Shown: positions 25,171 through 33,783 of the stretch, in pieces
Position numbering within the stretch: position 1 is the first letter of the stretch
Layout: each line of letters opens with the position of its first letter
Origin: Stenotrophomonas sp. VV52
GTDB lineage: Bacteria > Pseudomonadota > Gammaproteobacteria > Xanthomonadales > Xanthomonadaceae
Length of the DNA stretch: 53,668 bases
Reading direction: 5' to 3'
NCBI RefSeq assembly: GCF_002893095.1
Contig: NZ_PKQQ01000018.1
Location: forward strand, 1 to 53,668
The notes under the pieces: generated by a model
What the model saw: only the letters and a program-made list of their open reading frames with translations
What the model was told of the DNA's origin: nothing
Databases searched by the model: none
Position numbers and translations under genes: made by a program

Positions 25171-26018
25171 GCGTTCCACTCCCCTTCGAAGACGAATGCA
25201 GCCGGGCCGGACATCACCACTTCGGCGTCGTCGCTGGGCCAGCGCAGGCGCAGGTCGCCGCCCGGCAGCGACACCGTGGCGTCGCGCTGCAGGCGGCCGC
25301 GCTGCATCATCACCACGGCGGCGGCGCAGGCACCGCTGCCGCAGGCCAGGGTTTCGCCGACGCCGCGCTCGAACACGCGCAGGCGTGCCTGCTGCGGGTC
25401 GATGACCTGCACGAAACCGACATTGACCGACTGCGGAAAGCTCGCGTGCTGCTGCAGAAGCGGGCCCAGCCGCTCCACCGGTGCCGCGTCGACCAGGCCG
25501 ACTTCGATCACCGCATGCGGATTGCCCATGGACACCGCGCCAAAGCGGACGGCGTCGCCCTGCAACGGCAGCACGTACTCCGGGCGCGCGCGGGCAAAGC
25601 CCAGCAGCGGTACCTGCTCCGGTTCGAAGCGCGGCACGCCCATCGCCACGGCGTACTGGTCGCTGCCGATGCGCTCGATGGCGTGCGTGGCCAGCGGGCT
25701 GTCGATGTTGAAACGTTCGCCCTGCGCGGCGCCGTCGCGGACCAGCCAGGCGGCCACGCAGCGCGCGCCATTGCCGCACTGCTCGGACTGCGAACCGTCC
25801 GAGTTCCAGATCCGGTAGGCTGCGACCGAGCCGTCGGCGCGCGGCGGTTCGATGGTCAGGATCTGGTCGCAGCCGACGCCGGTGTGGCGGTCGGCCAGCC
25901 GGGCGGCCAGCGCCGGGGTCGGTGCGGGGGTGCCGTCACGCAGGTCGAGCACGACAAAATCATTGCCGGCGCCGTGCATCTTGCTGAAGCGCAGCGCGGG
26001 AGCAGCGGCCTTACTCAT
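25167..26018 (-). CDS. dapF: Diaminopimelate epimerase
   Basis: 283 residues from MSKAAAPALRFSKMHG. The open frame extends upstream, but into lptM in another frame. The two catalytic cysteines are C81 (SEQCGNGARC) and C226 (TLACGSGACAAAV), in the duplicated epimerase fold. It interconverts LL- and meso-diaminopimelate for lysine and peptidoglycan synthesis. It overlaps the lptM end by 8 bases and DUF484 by 4, giving a tightly coupled run. Confidence 0.97.
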   Translation of the reverse strand: MSKAAAPALRFSKMHGAGNDFVVLDLRDGTPAPTPALAARLADRHTGVGCDQILTIEPPRADGSVAAYRIWNSDGSQSEQCGNGARCVAAWLVRDGAAQGERFNIDSPLATHAIERIGSDQYAVAMGVPRFEPEQVPLLGFARARPEYVLPLQGDAVRFGAVSMGNPHAVIEVGLVDAAPVERLGPLLQQHASFPQSVNVGFVQVIDPQQARLRVFERGVGETLACGSGACAAAVVMMQRGRLQRDATVSLPGGDLRLRWPSDDAEVVMSGPAAFVFEGEWNA

Positions 26019-26253
26019 TCCCGTCGTCGTCGGTGTCGGTGTCGAGCTGCGGGTCGACCGGATCGGGCACCACCTGCGGGTCGTTGGTGGCGTCGGTGGC
26101 CTCGGTGGCGTCGGCATCAGCGGCCGGTTCGACCACCTGCTCTTCCACCGGCACCGGCTTCTGCGGCATCACCAGCGGGCCCTTGTTGCCACAGGCCGAA
26201 AGGGACAGCAGCGCCAGCGCTGCCAACGGAATCAGGATGCGATTAGTGCTCAT
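26011..26253 (-). CDS. lptM: LptM-like small lipoprotein (YifL family)
   Basis: 80 residues from MSTNRILIPLAALALLSLSAC. The lipobox Cys is followed by GNKGPLVMP, matching the short conserved CGxKGPLxxP motif of YifL/LptM, which in E. coli helps LptD disulfide maturation in the LPS export pore. The remainder is an unusually acidic Asp/Glu/Pro/Thr tail ending DTDTDDDGNE. Its position directly before dapF is the same as in E. coli. Confidence 0.88.
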   Translation of the reverse strand: MSTNRILIPLAALALLSLSACGNKGPLVMPQKPVPVEEQVVEPAADADATEATDATNDPQVVPDPVDPQLDTDTDDDGNE

Positions 26254-26278
26254 CGTTCGAGTATAGGGGCTAGTGGCG

Positions 26279-28396
26279 TTACGGGGTGGTGTCCACGCCC
26301 AGCTGCTCGAGCACGAACGCGTACGACTCGGCCAGTTCGCGATAGCGCTGGAAGCGCCCCGACTTGCCGCCGTGGCCGGCTTCCATGTTCGTGCGGAACA
26401 CGATCGGCGCCGTGCCGGTGTTGTCATCGCGCAGGCGCGCGACCCACTTGGCCGGCTCCCAGTACTGCACCTGCGAGTCCCACAGGCCGGTACCGACGAA
26501 CAGCGAGGGGTAGGCCTGGCGGGTGACGTTGTCGTACGGCGAGTAGCGCAGCATGTAGTCGTAGTACTCGCGCTGCTCCGGGTTGCCCCACTCGTCGTAC
26601 TCGTTGGTGGTCAACGGGATGGTCGGGTCGAGCATGGTGGTGACCACGTCGACGAACGGCACCTGCGCCACCATCACCCGGTAGTCCTGCGGGGCCTGGT
26701 TGGCCACCGCCCCCATCAGCAGGCCGCCGGCGCTGCCGCCGGACGCGGCCACGCGGTCCTTGGCCGCATAGCCCTGGCGGACCAGCTCGCGGGTGACATC
26801 GACGAAGTCGTTGAAGGTGTTCTGCTTGTTCAGCAGCTTGCCGTCGTCATACCAGGCGCGGCCCATTTCCTCGCCGCCCCGGATGTGCGCGATGGCATAG
26901 ACCACGCCACGGTCGAGCAGGCTGACCACGGTCTGGTTGAAGCCCGGGTCCATCGACATGCCGTAGCTGCCATAGGCGTACTGGTACAGCGCGGCGCTGC
27001 CGTCCTTCCTGAATCCATTGCGGTAGACCAGCGACACCGGCACCTTCGCGCCGTCGCGCGCGGTCACCCAGACGCGCTCGGTGGTGTACTGCGACGGGTC
27101 ATAGCCGATCACCGGCTGCTGCTTGAGCTGGCGACGCTCGCCGGTGACGGTGTTGAGCTCGAAGGTGGTGGCCGGCGTGGTCAGCGAGGTATAGGCATAA
27201 CGCAGCCACGGCGTGTCCGCTTCCGGGTTGGCGGCCAGGCCCATCGAGTAGGCCGGTTCGTCGGCCTTGACGTAGTCCTGGCGGCCATCGGCGAACAGCA
27301 GGCGCACGCGTTCCAGCGCGTTCGACCGTTCGGCAATCGCAGTGAATCCATCGAACAATTCGAAGCCTTCGACCAGCACGCTGTCGTCGTGCGCGACCCA
27401 GTCCTTCCACTGGCTGCGCGCGGTGGCATCGGTGGACGCGGTGACGATCTTGAAGTTCTTCGCGCCGGCGTCGTTGGTGCGGATCACCCAGCGCCCGTCG
27501 AAGTGGTCGGCGTCGTACTCGACGTCACGCGCGCGCGGGGCCAGCACGGTGAACGCCTGCGGGTTGGCGGCCGGTGCGTAGCGGCTTTCCGAACTCACCG
27601 TGCTGTGCAGGTCGATGGTGATGAAGCGGTCGTCGCGGGTGCGTCCCACGCCCATGTAGAAGCTGTCGTCCTCTTCTTCGTAGACCAGCACGTCGCTGCT
27701 GACGGGGGTCCCCAGCACGTGCTTCTTCACGCGTACGGTGAGCAGCGTTTCCGGGTCGTTTTCCACGTAGAACAGGGTACGGTTGTCGTCGGCCCAGACC
27801 ACGTTCGCCGAGACGTTCTCGATGCGGTCGGGCAGCACTTCGCCGGTGCGCAGGTCCTTGAAGCGGATCACGTACTGGCGGCGGCCCACGTCGTCCTCGG
27901 CCCAGGCCAGCAGCTGGTTGTCCTGGCTGACCTCGGCATCGTCGACACTGAAGTAGCCCTTGCCGGCGGCCATCTGGTTGATGTCGAGCAGGATCTCTTC
28001 CGGCGCCTCCATGCTGCCCTTGCGGCGCGCCTGGATCGGGTAATCCTTGCCGGTCTCGAAGCGGGTGTAATACCAGTAGCCGCGCTCACGCGCTGGCACG
28101 CTGGCGTCGTCCTGCTTGATGCGGCCGACGATCTCCTTGTACAGCGTGTCCTGCAGCGGCTTCAGCGGCGCCATCACCTGGTCGGTATAGGCGTTTTCCG
28201 CATTCAGGTAGGCCAGCATGGCCGGCGCTTCGCGCTTGTCGTCGCGCAGCCAGTAATAGTCGTCGTTGCGGGTGGCGCCAAACGGCGTGGTCACCGTGTG
28301 CGGATGCTTCTCGGCGTCGGGTGGGGTCAGCGCGGGGGCGGCATGCACGGAAGCGGTCATCAGGCTGGCAACCAGGAAAGAGACGGTGGGATTCAC
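26279..28396 (-). CDS. S9A oligopeptidase B-like peptidase with signal peptide
   Basis: 705 residues, with an export signal (MNPTVSFLVASLMTASVHA). The seven-bladed propeller precedes an alpha/beta-hydrolase domain. The catalytic triad is read as S555 (ASGGSAGGLL), D640 (GLWDSQVQYWE) and H675 (MEAGHGGKSGRF). The sequence resembles oligopeptidase B (PtrB), which cuts short peptides after basic residues, but the signal peptide suggests periplasmic action. It ends 25 bases before lptM, so read-through into the dapF operon is possible. A second S9A gene lies at 29796-31889. Confidence 0.9.
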   Translation of the reverse strand: MNPTVSFLVASLMTASVHAAPALTPPDAEKHPHTVTTPFGATRNDDYYWLRDDKREAPAMLAYLNAENAYTDQVMAPLKPLQDTLYKEIVGRIKQDDASVPARERGYWYYTRFETGKDYPIQARRKGSMEAPEEILLDINQMAAGKGYFSVDDAEVSQDNQLLAWAEDDVGRRQYVIRFKDLRTGEVLPDRIENVSANVVWADDNRTLFYVENDPETLLTVRVKKHVLGTPVSSDVLVYEEEDDSFYMGVGRTRDDRFITIDLHSTVSSESRYAPAANPQAFTVLAPRARDVEYDADHFDGRWVIRTNDAGAKNFKIVTASTDATARSQWKDWVAHDDSVLVEGFELFDGFTAIAERSNALERVRLLFADGRQDYVKADEPAYSMGLAANPEADTPWLRYAYTSLTTPATTFELNTVTGERRQLKQQPVIGYDPSQYTTERVWVTARDGAKVPVSLVYRNGFRKDGSAALYQYAYGSYGMSMDPGFNQTVVSLLDRGVVYAIAHIRGGEEMGRAWYDDGKLLNKQNTFNDFVDVTRELVRQGYAAKDRVAASGGSAGGLLMGAVANQAPQDYRVMVAQVPFVDVVTTMLDPTIPLTTNEYDEWGNPEQREYYDYMLRYSPYDNVTRQAYPSLFVGTGLWDSQVQYWEPAKWVARLRDDNTGTAPIVFRTNMEAGHGGKSGRFQRYRELAESYAFVLEQLGVDTTP

Positions 28397-28473
28397 GAAA
28401 TAAGGCTCCTTGCCCGCGAATGCAATGGTGGTGGCGCAGTCTAGCCCGTGGGCGCTCCCCTATCATGGGGCGC

Positions 28474-29658
28474 ATGAGCACCCCCACCCCCACGGCCGGC
28501 TACAGCCGCCGCAGCCAGGACATCGCCCCCTTCCACGTGATGTCCCTGCTGGCCCGCGCACAGGCGCTGGAGCAGCAGGGCTTCGACGTGATCCACCTGG
28601 AGATCGGCGAACCGGACTTCACCACCGCCGACCCGATCGTGCGCGCCGGCCAGGCCGCGCTGGCCGCCGGGCACACCCGCTACACCGCGGCGCGTGGCCT
28701 GCCGGCGCTGCGCGCGGCCATCGCCGGGTACTACGGCACGCGCTACAACCTGGACCTGGACCCCGAGCGGATCCTGGTCACCCCGGGCGGCTCGGGCGCG
28801 CTGCTGCTGGCCAGCAGCCTGCTGGTCGACCCGGACCGCCACTGGCTGCTGGCCGACCCCGGCTACCCGTGCAACCGGCATTTCCTGCGGCTGGTGGAAG
28901 GCGCCGCGCAGCTGGTCCCGGTCGGTCCGCAGACCGCCTACCAGCTGACCCCGTCGCTGGTGGACGCGCACTGGAATGCGGCCAGCGTGGGCGCGCTGGT
29001 GGCCTCGCCGGCCAATCCGACCGGCACGGTCCTGCCCGCGGATGCGCTGTCGGCGTTGTCGCAGTCACTGAAGGTACGTGGCGGGCACCTGGTGGTGGAC
29101 GAGATCTACCACGGCCTGACCTACGGGATGGACGCGCCCAGCGTGCTGCAGGTGGACGACGACGCCTTCGTGTTGAACAGCTTCTCCAAGTACTTCGGCA
29201 TGACCGGCTGGCGCCTGGGCTGGCTGGTGGCGCCGCCGCAGGCGGTGCCCGAGCTGGAGAAGCTGGCGCAGAACCTGTACATCAGCGCCTCCAGCATTGC
29301 CCAGCACGCGGCGCTGGCCTGCTTCGAGCCGGACACCCTGGCCATCTTCGAGCAGCGCCGGCATGCCTTCCAGGCCCGCCGCGACTACCTGCTGCCGGCC
29401 CTGCGCGAACTGGGCTTCCGGATCGAGGTCGAGCCCGAAGGGGCGTTCTACCTGTACTGCGACGTCAGCGGCTTTACCGACGACGCGCAGGCGTTCTGCG
29501 CGCACTTCCTGGAAACCGAGCACGTGGCGTTTACCCCCGGGCTGGATTTCGGCCACTACCGCGCCAACCAGCACGTGCGCCTGGCCTACACGCAGGAGAT
29601 TCCGCGGCTGCAGGAAGCGGTGGCGCGGATCCGGCGCGGGCTGGAAACCTGGCGCTGA
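28474..29658 (+). CDS. Class I/II PLP-dependent aminotransferase
   Basis: 394 residues from MSTPTPTAGYSRRSQDIAPF. An ATG nine bases earlier is an alternative. Fold-type I motifs are EIGEPDFTTAD near the N-terminus, ASPANPTGTVLP for carboxylate binding, VVDEIYHG, and the PLP lysine K239 in NSFSKYFGMTGWRLGW. The substrate is not identifiable; aspartate- or alanine-type enzymes look similar. It is divergent from the peptidase gene with 77 bases between. The TGA stop abuts an A-tract and hairpin that serve the opposite strand. Confidence 0.88.
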   Translation: MSTPTPTAGYSRRSQDIAPFHVMSLLARAQALEQQGFDVIHLEIGEPDFTTADPIVRAGQAALAAGHTRYTAARGLPALRAAIAGYYGTRYNLDLDPERILVTPGGSGALLLASSLLVDPDRHWLLADPGYPCNRHFLRLVEGAAQLVPVGPQTAYQLTPSLVDAHWNAASVGALVASPANPTGTVLPADALSALSQSLKVRGGHLVVDEIYHGLTYGMDAPSVLQVDDDAFVLNSFSKYFGMTGWRLGWLVAPPQAVPELEKLAQNLYISASSIAQHAALACFEPDTLAIFEQRRHAFQARRDYLLPALRELGFRIEVEPEGAFYLYCDVSGFTDDAQAFCAHFLETEHVAFTPGLDFGHYRANQHVRLAYTQEIPRLQEAVARIRRGLETWR

Positions 29659-29689
29659 AAAAAAACGCCGCGCAGTGCTGCGCGGCGTT
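29658..29689 (-). terminator. Rho-independent terminator, minus strand
   Basis: A perfect 12-bp stem with a 2-base loop (29664-29689, AACGCCGCGCAG and its complement) is followed on the minus strand by eight T. It would stop transcription from the prolyl oligopeptidase gene. On the plus strand it lies right at the aminotransferase stop but lacks a T-run, so it may act only weakly for that gene. Confidence 0.85.
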
Positions 29690-29731
29690 GAAAAAGGGTG
29701 GAGCCAACCAGACGCCCCACCACCCGGAAAT

Positions 29732-29758
29732 GTCCACCGACCAGCGGTCGGTGGCTAC
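29732..29758 (-). repeat. SMAG-type REP, left member of an inverted pair
   Basis: On the minus strand GTAGCCACCGACCGCTGGTC begins an 8-9 bp palindrome (CCACCGACC/GGTCGGTGG). It faces a second copy 6 bases away, forming a dimer between two convergent genes. Confidence 0.8.
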
Positions 29759-29764
29759 CCAAGG

Positions 29765-29790
29765 GTAGGTGCCGACCGCTGGTCGGCACA
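29765..29790 (+). repeat. SMAG-type REP, right member of an inverted pair
   Basis: On the plus strand GTAGGTGCCGACCGCTGGTC opens a palindrome TGCCGACC/GGTCGGCA. It shares its GACCGCTGGTC core with the oppositely oriented copy at 29732-29758. Confidence 0.8.
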
Positions 29791-29795
29791 TCTTC

Positions 29796-31889
29796 TTATT
29801 TCAAGCGTTCCCACAGGAACGCATAGGCCAGCGCCGACATGTGCGCCGCCTGCGCATTGTTGGCCGCGCCGCCGTGCCCGCCTTCGATGTTCTCGTAGTA
29901 GGTCACGTCCTTGTCCGCCGCGATCATCTTCGCCGCCATCTTGCGCGCGTGGCCCGGGTGGACGCGGTCGTCGCGGGTCGAGGTGGTGAACAGCACCGGC
30001 GGGTAGGTCTTGGCCGGGTCGAACAGATGGTACGGCGAGAAGGTCTGAATGTACTCCCAGTCGGCGGTGTCCGGGTTGCCGTATTCGGCCATCCAGGAAG
30101 CGCCGGCCAGCAGGTGGCTGTAGCGCTTCATGTCCAACAGCGGCACCTGCACCACCACGGCCCCGAACAGCTCCGGGTACTGGGTGAGCATGTTGCCGGT
30201 GAGCAGGCCACCGTTGCTGCCGCCCTGCACGCCCAGGTGCTTCGGCGAGGTGATCTTGCGGCTGACCAGGTCGCGCGCGACCGCGGCCATGTCTTCATAG
30301 GCCTTGTGGCGGTTCTGCTTCAGCGCCGCCTGGTGCCAGCGCGGACCATACTCGCCACCGCCACGGATGTTGGCGACCACGTACACGCCGCCCTTCTCCA
30401 GCCAGGCGCGGCCCATGCCGCCAGAATAGGACGGAGTCAGCGAGATCTCGAAGCCGCCATAGCCATACAGCAGGGTCGGGTTGGAGCCGTCCAGCTTCAT
30501 GTCCTTGGCGTGCACCACGAAGTACGGCACGCGGGTGCCGTCCTTGCTGGTGGCGAAGTGCTGCTCGATCACCTTGCCTTCGGCATCGAAGAACGCTGGC
30601 ATGGTCTTGAGCACTTCCGGCTGCTTGCCGATCTCGGCCAAGGCCAGCGTGGTCGGGGTCAGGTAGTCGGTCACGGTCATCCACACCGCGTCGCTGTCGT
30701 CAGCGTCGACTGCGCCGACCGCGACGGTACCGAACGACGGTGCGCCCACGAAATCGCTCTTCTCCCAGCCCTTCGCGGTCGGGGTCAGCACCTGCAGGCG
30801 GCTCTTGACGTCGTCGAGCACGTTCAGGACCAGGTGGTTCTTCGTCCAGCTCGAACCCGCCAGCGAGGTGGTTTCGGTCGGCGCGAACAGCACCTCGAAA
30901 TCGCGCTTGCCGCCCAGGTAATCATCCAGCTTGGTGACCAGCAGCGAACCGGCGGCGTAGGTCTTGCCACCCACCGTCCACGGATCGCGCAGTTCCAGGG
31001 TCAACCATTGCTTGCGCAGGCCCTTTTCCGCCGAGTTCGGCGCGTCGATCTTGGTCAGCGTGCCGTCATCGGCGCGCAGGTAGAGCTCGTTGTTGTAGAA
31101 GGCCAGCGTGCGGCTGACCAGGTTGCGCTCGTAGCCGGGGGTGTCGTCGTGCATGGCCGCGATGTACATGTCATCGGGCTTGCCTTCGTAGACCACGCTG
31201 GCGGCCGACAGCGGCGTGCCGCGCTTCCACAGCTTGGCCACGCGCGGGTAGCCGGAGGTGGTCATGCTGTCCTTGCCGAAATCGGTGTAGACGAACACGG
31301 TGTCGCGGTCGATCCAGCCCAGGCCGCCCTTGGATTCGGGGCGGAAGAAGCCGTCCTTGATCCAGGTCTTGTTGGCAAGGTCGAACTCGCGGGTGACGTC
31401 CGCGTCGGCACCGCCGCGCGACAGCGCGATCAGGCAGCGCGAATAATCCGGACGCAGGCAGTCGGCGCCGTGCCAGACCCAGTTCTCGCCTTCGGCCTTG
31501 TTCAGCGCGTCCAGGTCGAGCACGGTTTCCCACGTCGGCGAGGCCTTGCGGTACTCGTCCAGCGTGGTGCGGCGCCACACGCCGCGCTCGTGCTGCTTGT
31601 CCTTCCAGAAGTTGTAGTAGTAGTCGCCGATCTTCTGCACGCCGGGAATCTTGGCGTCCGAATCGAGCACCTCGCGGATGCTGGCTTCCATCTGCTTGAA
31701 GGCCGGGGTCTGGGCCAGGCGACCTTCGGACTTGGCATTCTGCTGCTTGACCCAGTCCAGGGACTTGTCACCGGTGACATCTTCAAGCCACGCGTAGGGA
31801 TCGGCGGGGGTCTCAGCAGCCATGGCGGTTCCGGCCATTCCAGCGGAGAACAAGCCTGCCATCAGGCAGGCGGAAGCGAGTCGGGACAT
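29796..31889 (-). CDS. Prolyl oligopeptidase family protein, exported
   Basis: 697 residues with a signal peptide ending AMAAETP. The N-terminal DPYAWLEDVTGDKSLDWVKQQN is the classical S9A opening. The triad is S558 (VQGGSNGGLLTGN), an Asp in STRDDRVHP (640 or 641) and H672 (IEGGHGGAANN). Prolyl oligopeptidases cut short peptides after proline. With the OpB-like gene at 26279 it gives two exported S9A peptidases either side of one aminotransferase, though they are too diverged in text to be a recent duplicate. Confidence 0.92.
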   Translation of the reverse strand: MSRLASACLMAGLFSAGMAGTAMAAETPADPYAWLEDVTGDKSLDWVKQQNAKSEGRLAQTPAFKQMEASIREVLDSDAKIPGVQKIGDYYYNFWKDKQHERGVWRRTTLDEYRKASPTWETVLDLDALNKAEGENWVWHGADCLRPDYSRCLIALSRGGADADVTREFDLANKTWIKDGFFRPESKGGLGWIDRDTVFVYTDFGKDSMTTSGYPRVAKLWKRGTPLSAASVVYEGKPDDMYIAAMHDDTPGYERNLVSRTLAFYNNELYLRADDGTLTKIDAPNSAEKGLRKQWLTLELRDPWTVGGKTYAAGSLLVTKLDDYLGGKRDFEVLFAPTETTSLAGSSWTKNHLVLNVLDDVKSRLQVLTPTAKGWEKSDFVGAPSFGTVAVGAVDADDSDAVWMTVTDYLTPTTLALAEIGKQPEVLKTMPAFFDAEGKVIEQHFATSKDGTRVPYFVVHAKDMKLDGSNPTLLYGYGGFEISLTPSYSGGMGRAWLEKGGVYVVANIRGGGEYGPRWHQAALKQNRHKAYEDMAAVARDLVSRKITSPKHLGVQGGSNGGLLTGNMLTQYPELFGAVVVQVPLLDMKRYSHLLAGASWMAEYGNPDTADWEYIQTFSPYHLFDPAKTYPPVLFTTSTRDDRVHPGHARKMAAKMIAADKDVTYYENIEGGHGGAANNAQAAHMSALAYAFLWERLK

Positions 31890-31923
31890 TGCGGCTCCAG
31901 GCGGTCATATCCCCCCGACGCTA

Positions 31924-32280
31924 TCACACGGCCTGCCCGGCTCCCCCCTGTCGAAGGTCAGGGCGCGCCCGGCGCGGCTGCACGCGGACCCGGCGGCGCG
32001 CCTGCGGCCCGCGCCGACGCTGGGCCTGCCGGTTCCGCACGGCAGCCGGCAGGCGGAAACGGTACAGGCTCCACCAAGCCAGCAGCGGCATGCCGACCAG
32101 CCACATCGGCAGCCAGCCCAGCCATTCGCTGTGGCCGCGCGCGGCAGGCCAGACCAGCACCAGCGCGACGCCGGCAAGGGCCACCTGGCGGACCCAGCGA
32201 AGGACATCAGGATGTGGCGCTTCCGACAGGGCCGCGCGGGACTGTGAAGGCCGGGAACGACGCGAAGACGACAGGGGCAT
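31924..32280 (-). CDS. Small hypothetical membrane protein
   Basis: 118 residues. A basic, Ser-rich N-terminus is followed by two hydrophobic segments (about 30-48, VALAGVALVLVWPAARG, and about 53-72, LGWLPMWLVGMPLLAWWSLY), then a strongly Arg-rich tail. No family is recognised. It is on the same strand as, and 34 bases upstream of, the prolyl oligopeptidase gene, so may be co-transcribed. The Arg-rich tail could partly reflect high-GC coding, so support is moderate. Confidence 0.65.
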   Translation of the reverse strand: MPLSSSRRSRPSQSRAALSEAPHPDVLRWVRQVALAGVALVLVWPAARGHSEWLGWLPMWLVGMPLLAWWSLYRFRLPAAVRNRQAQRRRGPQARRRVRVQPRRARPDLRQGGAGQAV

Positions 32281-32418
32281 GACACGACTCCGTGCGAAAG
32301 TGATGCGCTACCTTGCCCTGCCCCCATCTCACAGGCTGCGACCTTCATCGGTTGCACCATTGACGTTCTTCGTCGTCCCACCCACCATGCCCCTGCAGCC
32401 ACTGGAGCCTTCCATCGC

Positions 32419-33021
32419 ATGTCCCTGAACCGCCCGCTTCGCGTTGTCCTGCTGCTGTCGACGCTGTCGCTGTTGTCCGCCTGTGCATTCGGCGACAGCA
32501 AGTCCACGCCTGCGCCGTCGGTCAGCACCGGGGCCAGCGCCCCGATCGACCTGCAGCGGTTCATGGGCACCTGGTATGTGATCGGCCGCGTGCCGAACCC
32601 GGTGGAGCGCGGCCACGTGGCCAGCGTCAACCAGTACAGCCTGCGCGGCGACCAGAAGGTCTCCATCACCTATTCCTTCCGCGACGGCTTCTCCGAGCCG
32701 CTGCAGCAGATCACGGTGCGCGCCTCGGTGGACGAGGACAGCGGCAACCACAACTGGCGCACCTGGTTCTACAAAGTGGTGCCCACCCACACCCGCGTAC
32801 TGGAAGTCGCCCCGGACTATTCGTGGGCGATGCTGGGCTACCCGGGCCGCGAGATGGCCTGGATCTTCGCGCGCAAGCCGGACATGGACAAGGACCTGTA
32901 CAAGGAGCTGGCCACCCGCCTGCGCGACGAGTACGGCGTCAACACCGACAAGCTCAAGCGCGTGCCGCAGCACCGCGAGCAGGTGGATCGGCTGGGGTAT
33001 GAGGTTCCTAACGTACGGTGA
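32419..33021 (+). CDS. blc: Outer-membrane lipocalin (Blc-like)
   Basis: 200 residues. A lipoprotein signal ends LLSAC at Cys22, followed by a short linker and a lipocalin barrel opening with the family hallmark G50-TWY-53 (LQRFMGTWYVIGRVPN). Later strands include the YSWAMLGYPGREMAWIFARKP block typical of bacterial Blc/apolipoprotein D-like lipocalins, which bind lysophospholipids or other lipids and are often stress induced. It is a single gene, with a SMAG palindrome ten bases after the stop. Confidence 0.92.
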   Translation: MSLNRPLRVVLLLSTLSLLSACAFGDSKSTPAPSVSTGASAPIDLQRFMGTWYVIGRVPNPVERGHVASVNQYSLRGDQKVSITYSFRDGFSEPLQQITVRASVDEDSGNHNWRTWFYKVVPTHTRVLEVAPDYSWAMLGYPGREMAWIFARKPDMDKDLYKELATRLRDEYGVNTDKLKRVPQHREQVDRLGYEVPNVR

Positions 33022-33030
33022 TGCTGAGGA

Positions 33031-33055
33031 GCAGCCACGCAGGGCGTGGCTCTAC
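33031..33055 (-). repeat. SMAG-type REP palindrome between blc and metI
   Basis: On the minus strand GTAGAGCCACGC, a CCT loop and GCGTGGCT form an 8-bp stem headed by GTAG. A second 7-bp stem (GGCCGAC/GTCGGCC, 33066-33086) follows before the metI stop and has no T-run. Confidence 0.75.
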
Positions 33056-33093
33056 CCCGGAGATTGGCCGACCTTTCGCGTCGGCCTCCCACA

Positions 33094-33783
33094 TCACTTC
33101 CGCGAATACCGCCCCACCAGCCAGTCGCCGAGCATCTGCAGCAGCTGCACGAGTACGAGCAGCAGCACCACGGTGACCAGGGCCACGTCGGTGTGGGAGC
33201 GCTGGTAGCCGTCGCGGAAGGCCAGGTCGCCCAGGCCGCCGGAGCCGATCGCGCCACCCATGGCGGTGAAGCCGATCAGGGCGATCACGGTTACCGTGGC
33301 GCCGGCGATCAGGCCGGGCCGCGCTTCGGGCAGCAGCACCCGGCTGACCAGCTGCCAGGTGGTGGCGCCCATCGCCTGGCTGGCTTCGATCACGCCGCGG
33401 TCCACTTCACGCAGCGCGGTTTCCACCAGGCGCGCGTAGAACGGGGCCGCGCCGATCACCAGCGGCACGATCGCGCCACGCACGCCCAGCGACGTGCCCA
33501 TCATCCACAGCGTGATCGGAATCAGCACGATCATCAGGATGATGAAGGGCACCGAGCGCAGCAGGTTGACCAGCAGCGCCAACCCGCCATACAGCACCGG
33601 CTTGCGGTGCAGCTGTGGCGAACCGGTCAGGAACAGCAGCACGCCCAGTGGCAGGCCGATGGCCAGGGTCAACGGCAGCGATCCGGCCAGCATCAACAGG
33701 GTGTCGATGGTGGCCTGGCCGATGTCGGCCCACTTGGCAGCGTCGAGATGGCGGAAGAAACCGCCTGCGGTAGCCAGGATCAT
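33094..33783 (-). CDS. metI: Methionine ABC transporter permease MetI
   Basis: 229 residues with five to six membrane spans. The EAA coupling motif is EASQAMGATTWQLVSRVLLPEARPGLIAG, and GFTAMGGAIGSGGLGDLA is diagnostic for D-methionine type MetI. It imports methionine with MetN. It overlaps the metN stop (ATGA). No metQ binding-protein gene follows; the next gene is the convergent lipocalin. Confidence 0.93.
   Translation of the reverse strand: MILATAGGFFRHLDAAKWADIGQATIDTLLMLAGSLPLTLAIGLPLGVLLFLTGSPQLHRKPVLYGGLALLVNLLRSVPFIILMIVLIPITLWMMGTSLGVRGAIVPLVIGAAPFYARLVETALREVDRGVIEASQAMGATTWQLVSRVLLPEARPGLIAGATVTVIALIGFTAMGGAIGSGGLGDLAFRDGYQRSHTDVALVTVVLLLVLVQLLQMLGDWLVGRYSRK

Noticed and set aside
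29700..29795. CRISPR-like repeat units
   Set aside because: The repeated GACCGCTGGTC core belongs to two inverted REP copies, not to direct repeats with regular spacers. No cas genes are present.
26279..31889. Recent duplication of the two S9A peptidase genes
   Set aside because: Both keep the family fold and triad, but their N-terminal and propeller sequences differ throughout by eye, so recent duplication is not supported.
31905..32669. 254-codon minus-strand open frame across blc
   Set aside because: It runs antisense to the lipocalin gene and in another frame of the small membrane protein gene; the residues look random.
33066..33086. Rho-independent terminator for metI
   Set aside because: The 7-bp stem has no T-run on either strand, so I did not call a terminator.
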